Shown: piece after piece, positions 49,232-60,794 of the stretch
How positions within the stretch are numbered: position 1 is the stretch's first letter
Layout of the letters: each line of letters opens with the position of its first letter
Source: Cyanodermella asteris
Taxonomy: Eukaryota; Ascomycota; Lecanoromycetes; Ostropales; Stictidaceae
Direction: 5' to 3'
Assembly (NCBI GenBank): GCA_900618795.1
Contig: UYJD01000016.1
Span: 335,899 to 399,898 of the forward strand
Length of the DNA: 64,000 nucleotides
The notes under the pieces: generated by a model
What the model saw: only the letters and a program-made list of their open reading frames with translations
What the model was told of the DNA's origin: nothing
Database searches by the model: none
Position numbers and translations under genes: made by a program

Positions 49232-51157
49232 ATGTCCTCGCTCGTCAAGTCCAGCATCAAAGCAGTGAATGATTCCACCACACAAAGCGCCAACTCGATA
49301 ATGGACGACATACGAAAGCTTGACTTACGTGTTCCAAAGCCCGGAGACCGTCAGTTGGTACGATTGGTCGGCTTTGTGTCCACTTCCGATACACCAAAAA
49401 CATTATTTGTGCTTATAGGCACAGCCTTGGCACTGCTATCATTTCAAGCATTCCGAACATGGTGGCGCCTGAGACATATTCCAGGTCCTTTCCTCGCTTC
49501 GATTACCAACTTCCAGCGTGTCAGTTGGGTCTTGACCAGACGCGCTCATCTCAAGCATCAAGAGCAGCATGAGAAATATGGTGAGCTTGTACGGACCGGT
49601 CCGAATACAGTCTCTTTCAGCAATTCCGAGGCCATTTCCAGCGTATATGTCATGAGGACCGGTTTCCCTAAGGTAAGATAAAAGCCATCATGGTCCGCGT
49701 CAAAGCATGAACAAGACTAATCGATGTCAATCGCGGATAGGGTCTCTTTTATAGGACACTCCAGCCATATACGCCATCTGGAGGGTCTCTCCCTGCTGTA
49801 TTCAATTCCCAGGATGAATATTTACACAAGACACTGAAGACACCGATCGCGTCTCTCTTTTCGTTGTCGAACATGACTTCGGCTGAGGGCCTGGTCAACG
49901 ACGTGATCGAGGTCGTTCAAGACAAGTTTGACAACAGATTCGCAGCGACTGGTGAAGTATTTGACCTTGGACAATGGCTGCAGTTTTTTGCCTTCGATGT
50001 CATGGGCACGATGACTTTCTCCAAACGGTATGGCTTTTTGGACCAGGAAAAGGACGTTGGAGGCATGCTCGAATCTATCAAAGACTTCATGCGCACTGTC
50101 GCCCCAGTAAGGGATACCTGGCATCTTGATGTTTAGCGCTGACAATCGGTTCAGTTCACGCAAATTGCTTGGCTTGATTGGGCGGTGAGGAAGAACAGGG
50201 TTGGCGACAGCATCTGGCAGTTCTTTCGTCGATCGCCGTCCATGAAGATCCTCGGCTTCGTCTCAACAGCAATCTCAGAGAGACGCCAAAAGCTAGAGAA
50301 GGCCGACGGTCCTGTTGGTGAACTAGACGGAAGAAAAGACTTCCTTGCCCGCTTCCTCGAGATTCAGAGCACCAACGACAATGTCCCGCACTGGTAAGTC
50401 TCAAGTTGTTTGCTGAAGTAAATTTCGCTAATCCCTGGGACCGTCTACAGGGCGCCTGAGGCGTGGACATTCTCAAACGTAATTGCAGGCTCCGACTCGG
50501 TTGGCACGGTTATGCGTACGGCGATGCTCAATCTGCTCCTGAACCCTGAGACGATGGATAAGTTGTACCGTGAGCTTCGAGGTGCCAACCTGACGATGCC
50601 GATCCCGGAACACGCCGAGATTCGAGAACTCGAGTATCTTGATGCATGTGTTCAGGAGGCCGGCCGTATGCACCCGCCATTTGCTCTTGTCTTTGAGCGT
50701 GTCGTGCCCGAAGGTGGCATAGAGATTCTGGGGAAGCATCTTCCAGGAGGTACCGTCGTTGGCGGCAATCCATACGTTGTCAATCGCGACAAGCACATGT
50801 TTGGAGAAGATGCCGAATTTTGGCGTCCGGAGAGATGGCTAGAGCGAGATGCCGCTCACAAGAAGAAACTGGAGCAGTCAATCCTTACAGTAAGCTGATG
50901 TGGTAGAACTCAACATCTTGACACCTGCTGATGGTCATACTCTAGTTTGGCGCTGGCTGACGCGTCTGCTTGGGCAAGTCGATCGGTATCTTCGAAGTCA
51001 AAAAGATCATCGCTTTCCTGGTCTTACGGTATCATGTGAGTGTATCAACCGATGTTGGCTCTGTCCATTCATTGACTCTTGCAGATTCGCCTTGTGGAGA
51101 AGGAAAGGTTTCAGACGGAGAATTCATGGTTCTTCGTCCAGAGAGGCCTGTATGTAA
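49232..51157 (+). pseudogene. Cytochrome P450 (P450-2) with TGA inside the heme motif; 3' end in a gap
   Basis: Six exons can be followed: 49232-49672, 49741-50106, 50155-50393, 50451-50889, 50946-51035 and 51085 into the N gap. Introns are 68, 48, 57, 56 and 49 bp, all with consistent phase. Start is ATG 49232. The N-terminal anchor precedes LRHIPGPFLASI; the I-helix is [13 protein letters not shown], the ExxR site [11 protein letters not shown], the PERW loop WRPERWLE. Exon 5 should carry the heme-binding loop and reads FGAG, stop, [12 protein letters not shown] at 50958-50960 sits one residue before the invariant Arg. The axial Cys lies after the stop, so an unread-through product cannot bind heme. 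The C-terminal exon continues the family pattern (VEKERF...ENSWFF) before the gap. Divergent from the PKS. Confidence 0.85.
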
Positions 51158-51609
51158 NNNNNNNNNNNNNNNNNNNNNNNNNNNNNNNNNNNNNNNNNNN
51201 NNNNNNNNNNNNNNNNNNNNNNNNNNNNNNNNNNNNNNNNNNNNNNNNNNNNNNNNNNNNNNNNNNNNNNNNNNNNNNNNNNNNNNNNNNNNNNNNNNNN
51301 NNNNNNNNNNNNNNNNNNNNNNNNNNNNNNNNNNNNNNNNNNNNNNNNNNNNNNNNNNNNNNNNNNNNNNNNNNNNNNNNNNNNNNNNNNNNNNNNNNNN
51401 NNNNNNNNNNNNNNNNNNNNNNNNNNNNNNNNNNNNNNNNNNNNNNNNNNNNNNNNNNNNNNNNNNNNNNNNNNNNNNNNNNNNNNNNNNNNNNNNNNNN
51501 NNNNNNNNNNNNNNNNNNNNNNNNNNNNNNNNNNNNNNNNNNNNNNNNNNNNNNNNNNNNNNNNNNNNNNNNNNNNNNNNNNNNNNNNNNNNNNNNNNNN
51601 NNNNNNNNN
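51158..51609. other. Assembly gap (452 N)
   Basis: Run of N that removes the 3' end of P450-2. AT-rich, repeat-like sequence begins directly after it. Confidence 0.99.
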
Positions 51610-52413
51610 ATTTAATTAAAGAGACAAGATTATAAAACCTTTTAATTACCTTTTTTTATAGTATTATTAATAATATACTCAGTTGTCATATTAATAAGAC
51701 GTGACGTAGCTATTAAATATTTTGTTTTACACGGGGTGGTGCTGAACCCTATAAAGCGGCGACGAAATCTTTCCCCCTACCTTGGCTGTGTAATGACCCG
51801 TGATTAGTCATCACCCAGTCGGCCAATTGGAGATCAAGGTCTTCTCCGCAGACAAAGTGCTCTCGTTCCGCCTTTCTCCGTCGGCAGCCCAAGATCCAGG
51901 TACCAGCAGTGCCAATACGCACTTTGGACATCGTGATCAACCGGCATTTGCAGCGCCAAGTTCATGCTTAGTTCAGTCACTATTCATGAGCATTGGTCCC
52001 TTGGCATGGTTGCATTGCGGCAGAAACCCGGTGCACATGTTATCAGCAAAACAAATACTTGGATAATCCCAAACAAATTTACCACCAGATATAATCATGT
52101 CCTTCCAACTCACGAGCGTTCACAAAGGCACGGTCGTTGGTGGCTGCTGCGCACGTCCCCAGCTCTTCGAACCAGACAATCGTCACGCGTCATATTGAGA
52201 ACAAGCAGGTTCGTGAGCACAGAGTCATTCGAGGCGAGGTAAATCAACGAATATGTTGGATGTGCAGCTTTTGTCGTTACTCAGCTCGTCACAGAGCATT
52301 GCTATCTCCAAGCGGTGCCATCAGGGCATTCTCTGACTTAATCGTACAAAGCCGGACCAATCCGGGCGCTTTCTCTCGTGTGATGACCGTTTCATTAATT
52401 TCATGCTGATACC
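51610..52413. other. AT-rich island then intergenic sequence
   Basis: 51610-51735 is very AT-rich (TTAATTA, TATTATTAATAATA palindrome, TATTAAATATTTT), unlike the roughly balanced composition of the rest. It abuts the gap, which suggests the edge of a degenerate, possibly RIP-mutated repeat. From about 51740 composition is normal, with no supported gene. Confidence 0.55.
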
Positions 52414-53416
52414 TTACTTGGCCGCCATAGCACGCATCTTCGCAGCGAGCGCCGAGGCAAAGTCGTTCCTCTTGTAGACGAGAGGGTTGAACTCCTCGGC
52501 CGGTGCGGGACCAGTGCCGACGATGATGGCCTCATGACCAGCATCCAACTCTTCCCAGACTGACTTGACGAATTCGTTGACAGGCATGCCCATGGCGCGA
52601 CCCTTGTCGGCACCCATGTAGTCGTGGAGCTCGGCTGTGTAATCAAGTCAGTACACGAATCGCGGCAATGTCACTGGTGCGGCACTTACTCTGCACAACT
52701 GGTGGCCACACATCAATGACCTTGATGGTGCTGTCGATCAGCTGCTCACGGAGACAGAGGACATAGCTTGCGAGCGCCGCCTTGCTTGCACTGTACGCCG
52801 GCAGACCAGCCGCGGGCACGAAGCCCAGATGGCTGCCATAGAACAGGAAAGAAGTCGGGTTCTTCTTGGCCTGGAAGAAGCTAAGGAAGCCTTGGCTGAT
52901 GTCGACGAAGCTGCTGAAGTTGGTCTCGATTTCGCCGTGGAACTTGGCCGGGTTCCAGGCAGAGGGGTCGTTCAGCTTCAAGGGGTTCTGAATACCGGCA
53001 ACCATGGCAACACAGTCGATGTCGGGATGCGCCGAAGTGACTGCAGAGACGAAGGCGGGGATGGCAGCACGGTTGCTGATGTCAAAGGCGACTGAGGAGG
53101 CCTTGTTGCCGCCATGCTTGCTGGTGAAGGCCTCAAGTCGCTCAGCGCGACGGCCGACAGCAGTGACGGACAGGCCGCGGGCGATAAAGTCGTCAGCAGT
53201 AGCAGCGCCAATCCCGGCAGTGGCGCCAATGACGAGGATGTGCTTGTAAGGGAATGACATAGTGGACGTGTATCGTGTGCTGATGATGGAGGAAGAAGTA
53301 TGGTTCTTTGCCAAAGAAGGAGAAGTCGTTTGCCTCGGTAGTTTGCCAGTAGGTCTTGGTTTGGTCTTAGTCAAGGGGTGCTTGAGCAGTGACAAGATTC
53401 TTGCCGGGGTGTTCAT
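52414..53416 (-). CDS. Short-chain dehydrogenase/reductase
   Basis: Exons 53416-52690 and 52634-52414 (55-bp intron, phase 1) give 315 residues from the first ATG. A shorter form of 262 residues from ATG 53260 (MSFPYKHILVIGATAGIG) would be a normal SDR. The extra 53 residues are Arg/Lys/Ser/Thr-rich with few acids and could be a mitochondrial presequence. The Rossmann motif is GATAGIG. A catalytic YSASK follows the Ser-containing FYGSHLG. The substrate-side segment WPPVVQTELHDYMG spans the intron. This DltE-like SDR type is common in Pezizomycotina and not confined to clusters, so its role in the locus is uncertain. Intact. Confidence 0.88.
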
Positions 53417-54041
53417 CTAGTTGGATGGCAGCTCTTAAAAGCATTCAGTGCTGACTGAGTGGCCCGTATATAACGACTGCATCTCAGCGACGGCAGCGGA
53501 GATATTCGGGCGTTCGACTGGAGCGGGCGGCGATGACCGCATCCGTGGCTGCGAGGGAGGTAAGGTAGCTGTCCGCCGACAAGGCTGAGACTGCCATGGA
53601 CGCATTTACTCGGGGTCAGATGGCAATGAAGCTTGAAGGGTCCCCTGGTGGTGAAGCAGGCGACAAAAGCAAGCGAGCTCATTGCACCAGCGGCTGGGAG
53701 TTGTGCCGTGCGGTCGTTAAAGTCGGCCGGACTCTGATTCCTTCACGCGCCTCTTCCGTTAGACTCCGTTGCTCCAGCGGCTTCTTCACGTGACTCTTCC
53801 ACGCGCATTACGTCTCCGCCCAGGGAACGACGTCCGCTCTTGGGCCCAAGTCCTCCAACCGTTATCCGGAGTTCTCCATTGCACTATCACTCGGTGCAGC
53901 CCCGTTTATCTTCGTGGCCATGCTGAAACTTGGGATCATGACCTGCTCGGACGCTGATCTGAGGCACGACATAATGCACCTACTATATCTGGAAAACCGA
54001 AGGCATCTCCGGCCCTGTCCGAATCTAAGGTATCCGTAGCT
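53417..54041. other. Divergent intergenic region between SDR and O-methyltransferase
   Basis: 625 bp between divergent starts. No other gene seen. It could act as a shared promoter. Confidence 0.5.
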
Positions 54042-55491
54042 ATGACGACCCAACTGAATGTCATCAACGGCGTGAGTGAGGAGAGCAAGGGCCACATGCG
54101 CAAGCAGAGCCTGCAAGGCGTGCTGCAGGGAGCGTTGAAGAGCCTCGACAACATTGACGCTGAATCATTCGATGATGAGGGCGACAGAATCCAGGCACTT
54201 GTCGCCGCCTACGCTCTTGTCTCGAGACTTGAGACGCCATGGGAATTCCTGGCGAGGACTGGAATGGGTCAGGTGGGAAATCCAATCTCCCGCTCTCATC
54301 CATGTCATACTCATTGCACCTTACTGCTTCTGTGACTTTAATTAAGGTCGGAGACTGATGCTTATACAGCCTGCACTAGGCGCGGCCCTGAAGGTTGGGA
54401 AAGATCTACAACTGTATGAGAAATGGCAAAAGTCTGGTGGCGGCGACAAGACGAGTCAAGAACTTGGATTGCTCGCGGGATGTGACCCTGACTTGCTCGG
54501 TGAGTTAAATCCACCCAAACCTCGACACTAAAATGGGTCTGACTCGATACAGAACGAATCCTCCGCCATCTCGCCGCAAATCACATGGTCGACGAGCCTT
54601 CAATCGGCATCTTCCGACCCAATAAATTCACCGTCTCGTTTCTCCAACCCTCTTTCGGCGAATGGATCAACCACCTCTACGATGCGACCATTCCCTGCTT
54701 CTACAAGATGCCAGAGTTCCTCGCCCAGACGGGCTACAAGAACCCCATCGACCCGGCCAATGGCGTCTTCCAGTATACCAAAAATTGTCCTGGCAAAGAC
54801 TGCTTCGAGTACTTTGACGCGAATCCCCGCGAAGGCGCCTCATTCGATCATGTCATGAGCGGAGTTATGGCTAACCAGGCTGGCTGGTTGGACATTTACC
54901 CTCATGAGTCCGTGGTAGCCGAGACCAAGAATGATGGGACGCCATTAGTCGTTGATGTTGGTGGTAGGATAGGGCATGACTTGGAACGCTTCCGTGCTGC
55001 TCACCCCGAGACAGCTTCGAGATTGTTCTTGATGGACAGACCAGAAGTCGTGGCGCGTTCGAAGCTCCCTAATCCCGTACACAAGGTCGCCTATGATTTT
55101 TTCACGCCGCAGCAGATCAAGGGTGAGGATCACATTCACACATGTACGACTCTCACTGACCAATAACTGAGCAGGCTCCCGCGTTTATTATATGCACGGT
55201 GTCTTGCATGACTGGCCTGACAAGGAAGCGGTCAAGATTCTCCAGATGCAGAAGGATGCTCTGACCCCTGGATACAGCAGAATATTGATTCATGATCACA
55301 TCACACCCAAGGCACTGGCACATCCGCATACAACAGCATATGACTTGACGATGATGGTTATGGTTGCTGGTAAAGAGCGGACCGAGGAGCGCTGGCATGC
55401 ACTTCTCAATGAAGCTGGCTACAGAATTGTCAAAATCTGGAGGTCGTCTGAGGCAGTGCAGGGCGTCATCGAAGCTGAGATTGCCGTATAA
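54042..55491 (+). CDS. SAM-dependent O-methyltransferase (plant/fungal COMT-like)
   Basis: Four exons, 54042-54272, 54370-54499, 54553-55122 and 55175-55491 (introns 97, 53 and 52 bp; phases 0, 1, 1), give 415 residues. An N-terminal helical dimerisation region and winged helix (LLERILRHLAANHMVDE) come first. The SAM-binding motif I is VVDVGGRIGHDL, where the third Gly of the usual GGG is Arg. Next is motif II FLMDRPEV, then GVLHDWPDKEAVKIL with the catalytic-type His, and YDLTMMVMVAGKERTEERW near the C-terminus. Members of this family methylate phenolic or carboxyl oxygens of aromatic polyketides, which suits the PKS nearby. Intact and the most convincing undamaged tailoring gene of the locus. 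Confidence 0.9.
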
Positions 55492-56448
55492 GGGAGACTC
55501 TTCTCACACGAAATTCTCTTGCTTTTCAAGGGGACCAAGTTATGCCTCTATGCTTTGTACTACCATGTTATCAATGATATAATGCGAGACGCAAATCGGC
55601 CAGCAAGCAGTGTAAGATTCGTTGTTCTCTCACATGACCAATTGACTGGACGAACATCTTCATGACGGGAGCTCATCAAGGACTGTGCGCGCAGCTCAGC
55701 CAAGTCGAGGTCTCTTCTCCTTACAAGGGCCAATTGCGTCAATGTTGAGAAGTCACATTGTTGCGCAAGGTTTTATACACGCGTAAGCCCATGTTAGCAG
55801 CAATGTGACATCTAAGAAGGCTTCCTCGCCAGAGATCTCTAGGTGAAGACTGTGAGAAAGCTCATTCCGACCTAGAAGGGACGGCTGATCTGCAGAATAG
55901 TCAAGTAGGACGACGGGCAGAATTAGCTGCGGGCCCAAGGCGGGTAAGCATAAGTCGTTGCGCGAGCTTTGGAGCTTCTACTTACACCAATATTTTGCTG
56001 TCTACCTCGATGGACACTACTATAGGTACGTATAGGACTTGAGGCTAACATACTCTGAGCGATCGGCATCTGAGTCGTTAACGAAGTACGTTCAGAGGTG
56101 TCCACATCCATACATGCAGCATGACTTTTGATTACCCGTCTTGGGTCATCCGAAAGCAGGCGAAACATCCAACACAGAAAGATTCGCATGCCGTAGCTTG
56201 TATACTATGCAATATCAAATCGATCCAACAAAATGCCGTTGGAGCGTTTCTTGGCGAGGAACATTGAACGTGACGTCGAGATGGAGACCATGTGCGCGAG
56301 CGGCTGATCCGTGCGTCAACGATCTCCACGCTGCTCTTCTCCGCATCCATCCTCTCCTTCGCCCTACAGCAAACCCCGTTCCTGGCACTGTTGGGTGGCA
56401 GTATCGTCCGAGACGCCCTACACAACATGTAGAATTGCTCAACACAGC
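55492..56448. other. Intergenic region
   Basis: Nearly 1 kb between the OMT and the lipase. Only short frames without domains. No RNA gene recognised. Confidence 0.5.
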
Positions 56449-57655
56449 ATGAGACCGTTCTTACATCTCTACGCGCTGTTCCTCGGCTCCGCGACGGCTC
56501 TGACGACCTCGGCACCATCCCGCGATGCCGAACCCAGCCAGAACCGGACCGTCTCTCAAGCGATCTTTGCCGAGCTGGAAGAGCTGTCGAGGCTCGTCGC
56601 CATATCCTATTGCGCCGGATTTCAGGGCATACAGAAACCGTTTACTTGCCTGAGCCACTGTGACGAGTTTCCTGGGCTCGAACTCGTTCAGGTAGGGGCG
56701 CACGTGCGGAACTGGATTTACGATAGCGTGCTGACTGACGATGCAGACTTGGGATACTGGATTGATCACTAACTCCTGCGGCTACATCGCGCTCTCACAC
56801 GGGCCCGTGTATGCCCCTCGCATACTGGTCGTTTTCCGTGGCACTTCCTCCCTCAGCAACTTCCTCTCCGACCTGCAGACCTCGCACGCCGAATATGTCC
56901 CGTACACAACATCCCACGGGCGTCCTTGCACAAATTGTACTGTACATACAGGATTCATGCGCGCATGGAACGCGACAAGAGATCAGATACTTCCGGAGCT
57001 GAAAGTCCTTCGTGAGACGTACCCAGCATATTCGATTGTGTTGGCCGGTCACAGCTTGGGCGGTGCGGTAGCTGGCATAGCAGGGCTTGAGCTGAAAGGT
57101 GATGCCGAATATTGGGGAACAGTCAAAACTGTCACGTTCGGAGAACCAATGTTCGGGAACTTGAACATGGCTCACTTTGTGGACGAGACCTTTGGGTGTA
57201 ACGGAACAACGGCCATTGATCCGCAATGTTCGTACCGGAGGGTCACTCATGTCGATGATCCGGTTCCGCTAATGCCGCCGGAGGAATGGGGTTGGCGGCC
57301 GCACGGCAGCGAGATATTCGTGTCGAAGTCAGGCTTGCCGCCTGCGCAAACTGACTTACGGGTGTGTTCCGGACTCCAAGATCCAACATGTATCTCGGGC
57401 GGTGACGGAGCTATCCGACCAGCCTCTGTAGCCGGCCCTGCAGATACCGCTCTAGTAGCCGAAGAAGCAAAAGCGGAGGATTCACAAGCTAGAGACATGG
57501 GCATACCCCCTCGATGGCGGGTTTGGCAGCTGCTGTTTGCGCATCGAGAGTATATATGGCGACTGGGTCTTTGCTACGACCCCGGATGGCCGTGGGAAAG
57601 TCAACCCTCCATGACTGCCGTGGAGGGCAGCAGCAGTTCGGATGATGAGTTATGA
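56449..57655 (+). CDS. Secreted class 3 lipase
   Basis: Exons 56449-56691 and 56747-57655 (55-bp intron, phase 0) give 383 residues. Signal peptide MRPFLHLYALFLGSATA. The splice joins FPGLELVQ to TWDTGLITNSCGYIAL. Lipase landmarks: VVFRGTSSLSNFLSDL (oxyanion region), the nucleophile elbow VLAGHSLGGAVAG, and THVDDPVPLMPP carrying the catalytic Asp and the conserved proline run; the His candidate is HREYIW in the C-terminal part. A longer than usual Ala/Glu/Ser insert lies before that His, and the tail is SSSSDDEL. Extracellular triacylglycerol lipase or feruloyl-esterase-like hydrolase. Probably not part of the polyketide pathway. Confidence 0.9.
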
Positions 57656-57849
57656 GTTGCGTAATGTCTAATAATGAACGGTTTTTAGCATGCATGATTA
57701 TACGTTTGAGCGGGTTTCGCGCAATGCATTCACGTACATTGAATGAGCCGATGCCATGCCCTCCAAGAAATGCCGGTCGCTTGTAACCAACACATTTTGT
57801 GTGCTTGGCAAGAGCGTATTGCAGTGGCTGCAACCTTTGGTCGTTTGAA

Positions 57850-58224
57850 TTATATCGAAATGTTTTTGACTCCAGGGTCCGAATATGTCTCCAGCTTATG
57901 CTGACCTTGGCGCATGAGAAATTCAATGGTCGCAAAGTCTTTCTTATCGACGGCCACATTTTGTCGGAATTGAGTCCTTTACGCATTAGCTGGGCAATTC
58001 GTGCGTTGTCCACGCAATGCTCACCGGACGAAATGCACCCAATTGTCCCGTGTCGCCTTTTTGTAGGTCAGCATATGGGTCGCGGAAATTGAGTTATCAC
58101 CCACGGCTTATGAAAAGTCCTGTGATGACACAAGTTGACTCACTGAAGGTTTCTGTCTGGTCTGACGAAGGCATTTCCTGTATAATGACAGGACAGACCT
58201 TTGCAAGCCAGAGAGCCGAGCCAT
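57850..58224 (-). CDS. SDH6: LYR-motif succinate dehydrogenase assembly factor (SDHAF1/Sdh6 type)
   Basis: Small gene not visible as a single frame: exons 58224-58144, 58056-58025 and 57976-57850, introns 87 and 48 bp, phases 0 and 2, total 79 residues. Exon 1 reads MARLSGLQRSVLSLYRKCLR, with the LYR tripeptide in the right place. Exon 2 is only 32 nt. Exon 3 contains KKDFATIEFLMRQGQHKLE followed by YSDPGV, the C-terminal hallmark of SDHAF1-like proteins. Known role: mitochondrial matrix chaperone helping insert Fe-S clusters into the Sdh2 subunit of complex II. An adjacent upstream ATG (58227) would add one Met. The 3' end converges with the lipase gene 195 bp away. Confidence 0.88.
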
Positions 58225-58227
58225 CAT

Positions 58228-58965
58228 AGGAGAATTCAAGCAGTCTTGAGGTGTGTAAGACTACGATGCATCAGCCTATGCATCTGATACTCGAATCGAC
58301 GCTTGCAGGCTAAATAACAATTCGAATTGTTGTTTCGGAGCCGAGAACGATGATGATGTAGACGAGCAGAGGAGACAGAAAATCGGACGAATCACAACGT
58401 GCTTGGCCTCATGGAGCTTCAAAGCAGTCTTGGCAACGATCGACGAGCAAGCGATCGTCAACCTGCGAAACCTCCCGCCTGCTCTTCTCCCCCCACGCAC
58501 ACACAACTCTTCACCCTCACCCAGTCACGGGCTGCCCATAAGTAGTATAGCGGATGACTCCCGATCTGAGGTACTGGACTTGAACCCTGCCACAGTTGAT
58601 AGTCCTGCAGAGTCCCGTGTGCGAGATTGGAACCGTTGGGACGTCTAACATAGCGCAAATATGATCGACCCTCGCCCTTCGTGCCTTGCAGGCCGAACTC
58701 CGACACACCGAGCCAAGATGCAGCTTTTGCAGACAAGTGCACACTGGCTTCGGCAGACCGACGGCGCGAAACTGCATCTTTGCCTTTTCGAGAGCGGGGC
58801 GTTCCATGGAGCCTGGTGATGTCTGACTTGGCGTCATAGCTCCTCTTCAAGTATAATTGAATCTTCTGTTCTTGGTCTTGTGGACTTTGCAGCTGTAATC
58901 CTAAACCATTGTTCACAACGGCTCCTCAAGTGAATCTCATTCGAAATCCTCACATTTGGGTTACC
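58228..58965. other. Intergenic region between divergent SDH6 and P450-3
   Basis: No supported gene. Open frames such as minus 58916-58458 show no domain. Confidence 0.5.
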
Positions 58966-60602
58966 ATGGATGTTTTTTCTGATCACCTCCTCGTTTTCGT
59001 TATTGCTGCAGCTCTAACTGCAGCTCTCCTTGTCGTTCGTTTACTCTTCCCGTATTTTATGACTCAGCTGACAACGTCAAGTACAAGTTCTACCATGCAT
59101 TGAACGGGCCGCAGGTCCATCTCCCAGGCCCAGCCCTCACAAAATTCACTGGCCTTGCCAATGAACTACACAAGATCAAAGGAGACCGTGTGTTCTGGCT
59201 CAAGCAGCTTCATGATCAATATGGTGAGTTTGATTGCACTGAACTAGCCACATAAGCCAACTCTGATCAGGTCCAATTGTGCGAGTTACCCCGACGGAAG
59301 CATCAGTTGCGGAACTCGAGGCAACCAAGGAGATTCACAAGGCTGCCGGTGGCTTTCAAAAATCCGACTTCTACACGAAATTCGTCAGCAACCCTATTCA
59401 GACCATGTTTAACTCGCTCGACTCTGCAACCCACAGCAAGTGGCGCAGACTTTTGGGCAACAGCATGTCCGAATCCACACTCAAATCATTCGATCCGGTC
59501 ATCCAGTCCAAGATCGATTTGTTGACAACGCAGTGGGAGAAAGAACGCACTAACAAGGGCCACATTGATCTCTACAAATGGATGCATTTCTTTGCAACTG
59601 ATGTCATCGGCGAGCTGTCGTTCGGCGAATCGTTTCGTATGCTCGAACTGGGACAGGTGGGTATCCTCAATCACGTGTACTTGCGGCTCTGTTATAATCG
59701 AATAGCCAGCTGACAAACCCCCAGAAGAATCAGTATATCAAAGACATACAGGATTCGGGGAGGAACGGAATCATCCTCGCAACAGTCACTGGTCGTGCAG
59801 TCACGGACCTGCCGAACTTACCCATCTGGCCCTTCCGACAGCAGCGCGAGCGTCTTGCCCGATTGAACGAATATGGCTTGGAATCGCTCGCCCGCTACGA
59901 TCGCCACATGGCCATGAACCCTGACGAGCCGAACCGATGTTCTTCAACAAGGTCATGGGCGGCAAAGGTCAAGCCGCAGCCCTTACCCGGCAGGAAATTA
60001 TTGCGCAGGCGCAAGGTTTCATCATCGCTGGAACTGACACGACGGCCGTGAGCACCACTTATCTAGTTTGGGAGATCCTGAAGCACCCTGCCGCCAAAGC
60101 CAAGCTTCTGAAAGAGATTGAACACCTACCCAACAACCCTACGAACGAAGAACTCCGTGCCATCCCATACCTGGATCTCGTGATGGAAGAGACGTTCCGT
60201 CTACATGGCGCTGCGCCCGCCCCTCTTCCCCGCGTGGTCCCGGCGGGCGAGCGTACCCTAGCAGGCCACTACATGCCCCAGGGTGTCACCGTCAGCCCAG
60301 TCTCATACGTCATGCACCGGAACCCAGAAATCTTCCCCAATCCTGAGCAGTGGATTCCCGAGCGATGGGAAAAGCCGACAAAGGAGATGAAGGACGCTTT
60401 CACTGCTTTTGGTGGCGGTAGCAGAATCTGCATCGGGTTGCTTCTCGCCAAGATGGAGATGCGCGCTGCAGTTGTGGCACTCTTCAAGCGGTTCCCTGAC
60501 ATACAAATTGCGTACGGCGAGGAGGGCTTTAGTGACGAAGACATGCATCAACTGGAGTTCTTCTTGATCAGGGCAAAAGGTGGCAGGTGCCTCATCAAGT
60601 GA
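58966..60602 (+). pseudogene. Cytochrome P450 (P450-3) with a one-base frameshift
   Basis: Exons about 58966-59031 (donor 59032 or 59035), 59082-59223, 59271-59656 and 59725-60602. Exon 1 encodes a membrane anchor; exon 2 has NGPQVHLPGPALTKF. Exon 3 carries SKWRRLLGNSMSE (C-helix) and MHFFATDVIGELSFG. Exon 4 contains all late motifs: FIIAGTDTTAVST, MEETFRLHG, PERWEKP and the heme loop FGGGSRICIG. Between MAMNPDEPN and MFFNKVMGGKG the frame changes by one base at about 59934-59936, consistent with loss of one C, and no GT...AG intron can bridge it. Without correction translation ends soon after residue 270. Everything else reads cleanly, so the lesion is recent or a sequencing error. Confidence 0.82.
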
Positions 60603-60794
60603 GTCGAAGCACGCGGTAAGAGAAATTGACGTCAGTTGCGTTGATGGAGAGACTAATGAGACATGAAAATTTGTACATCATCATCAAACTTCTGTATTAC
60701 ACGAAGCATACTATTCGTTCGCACTGCAATCACATAGCACAGCCTGTTTGTACCGTCCGCATTGTACCAGCTTCTTCGTTTGCCTGTATGTGTC

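Noticed and set aside
57489-58013. 174-codon minus-strand frame, at first suspected to be a transposase or nuclease fragment
   Set aside because: The conserved LYR protein uses other frames across the same bases with correct splice phases; this frame is a shadow of it and of the lipase 3' end.
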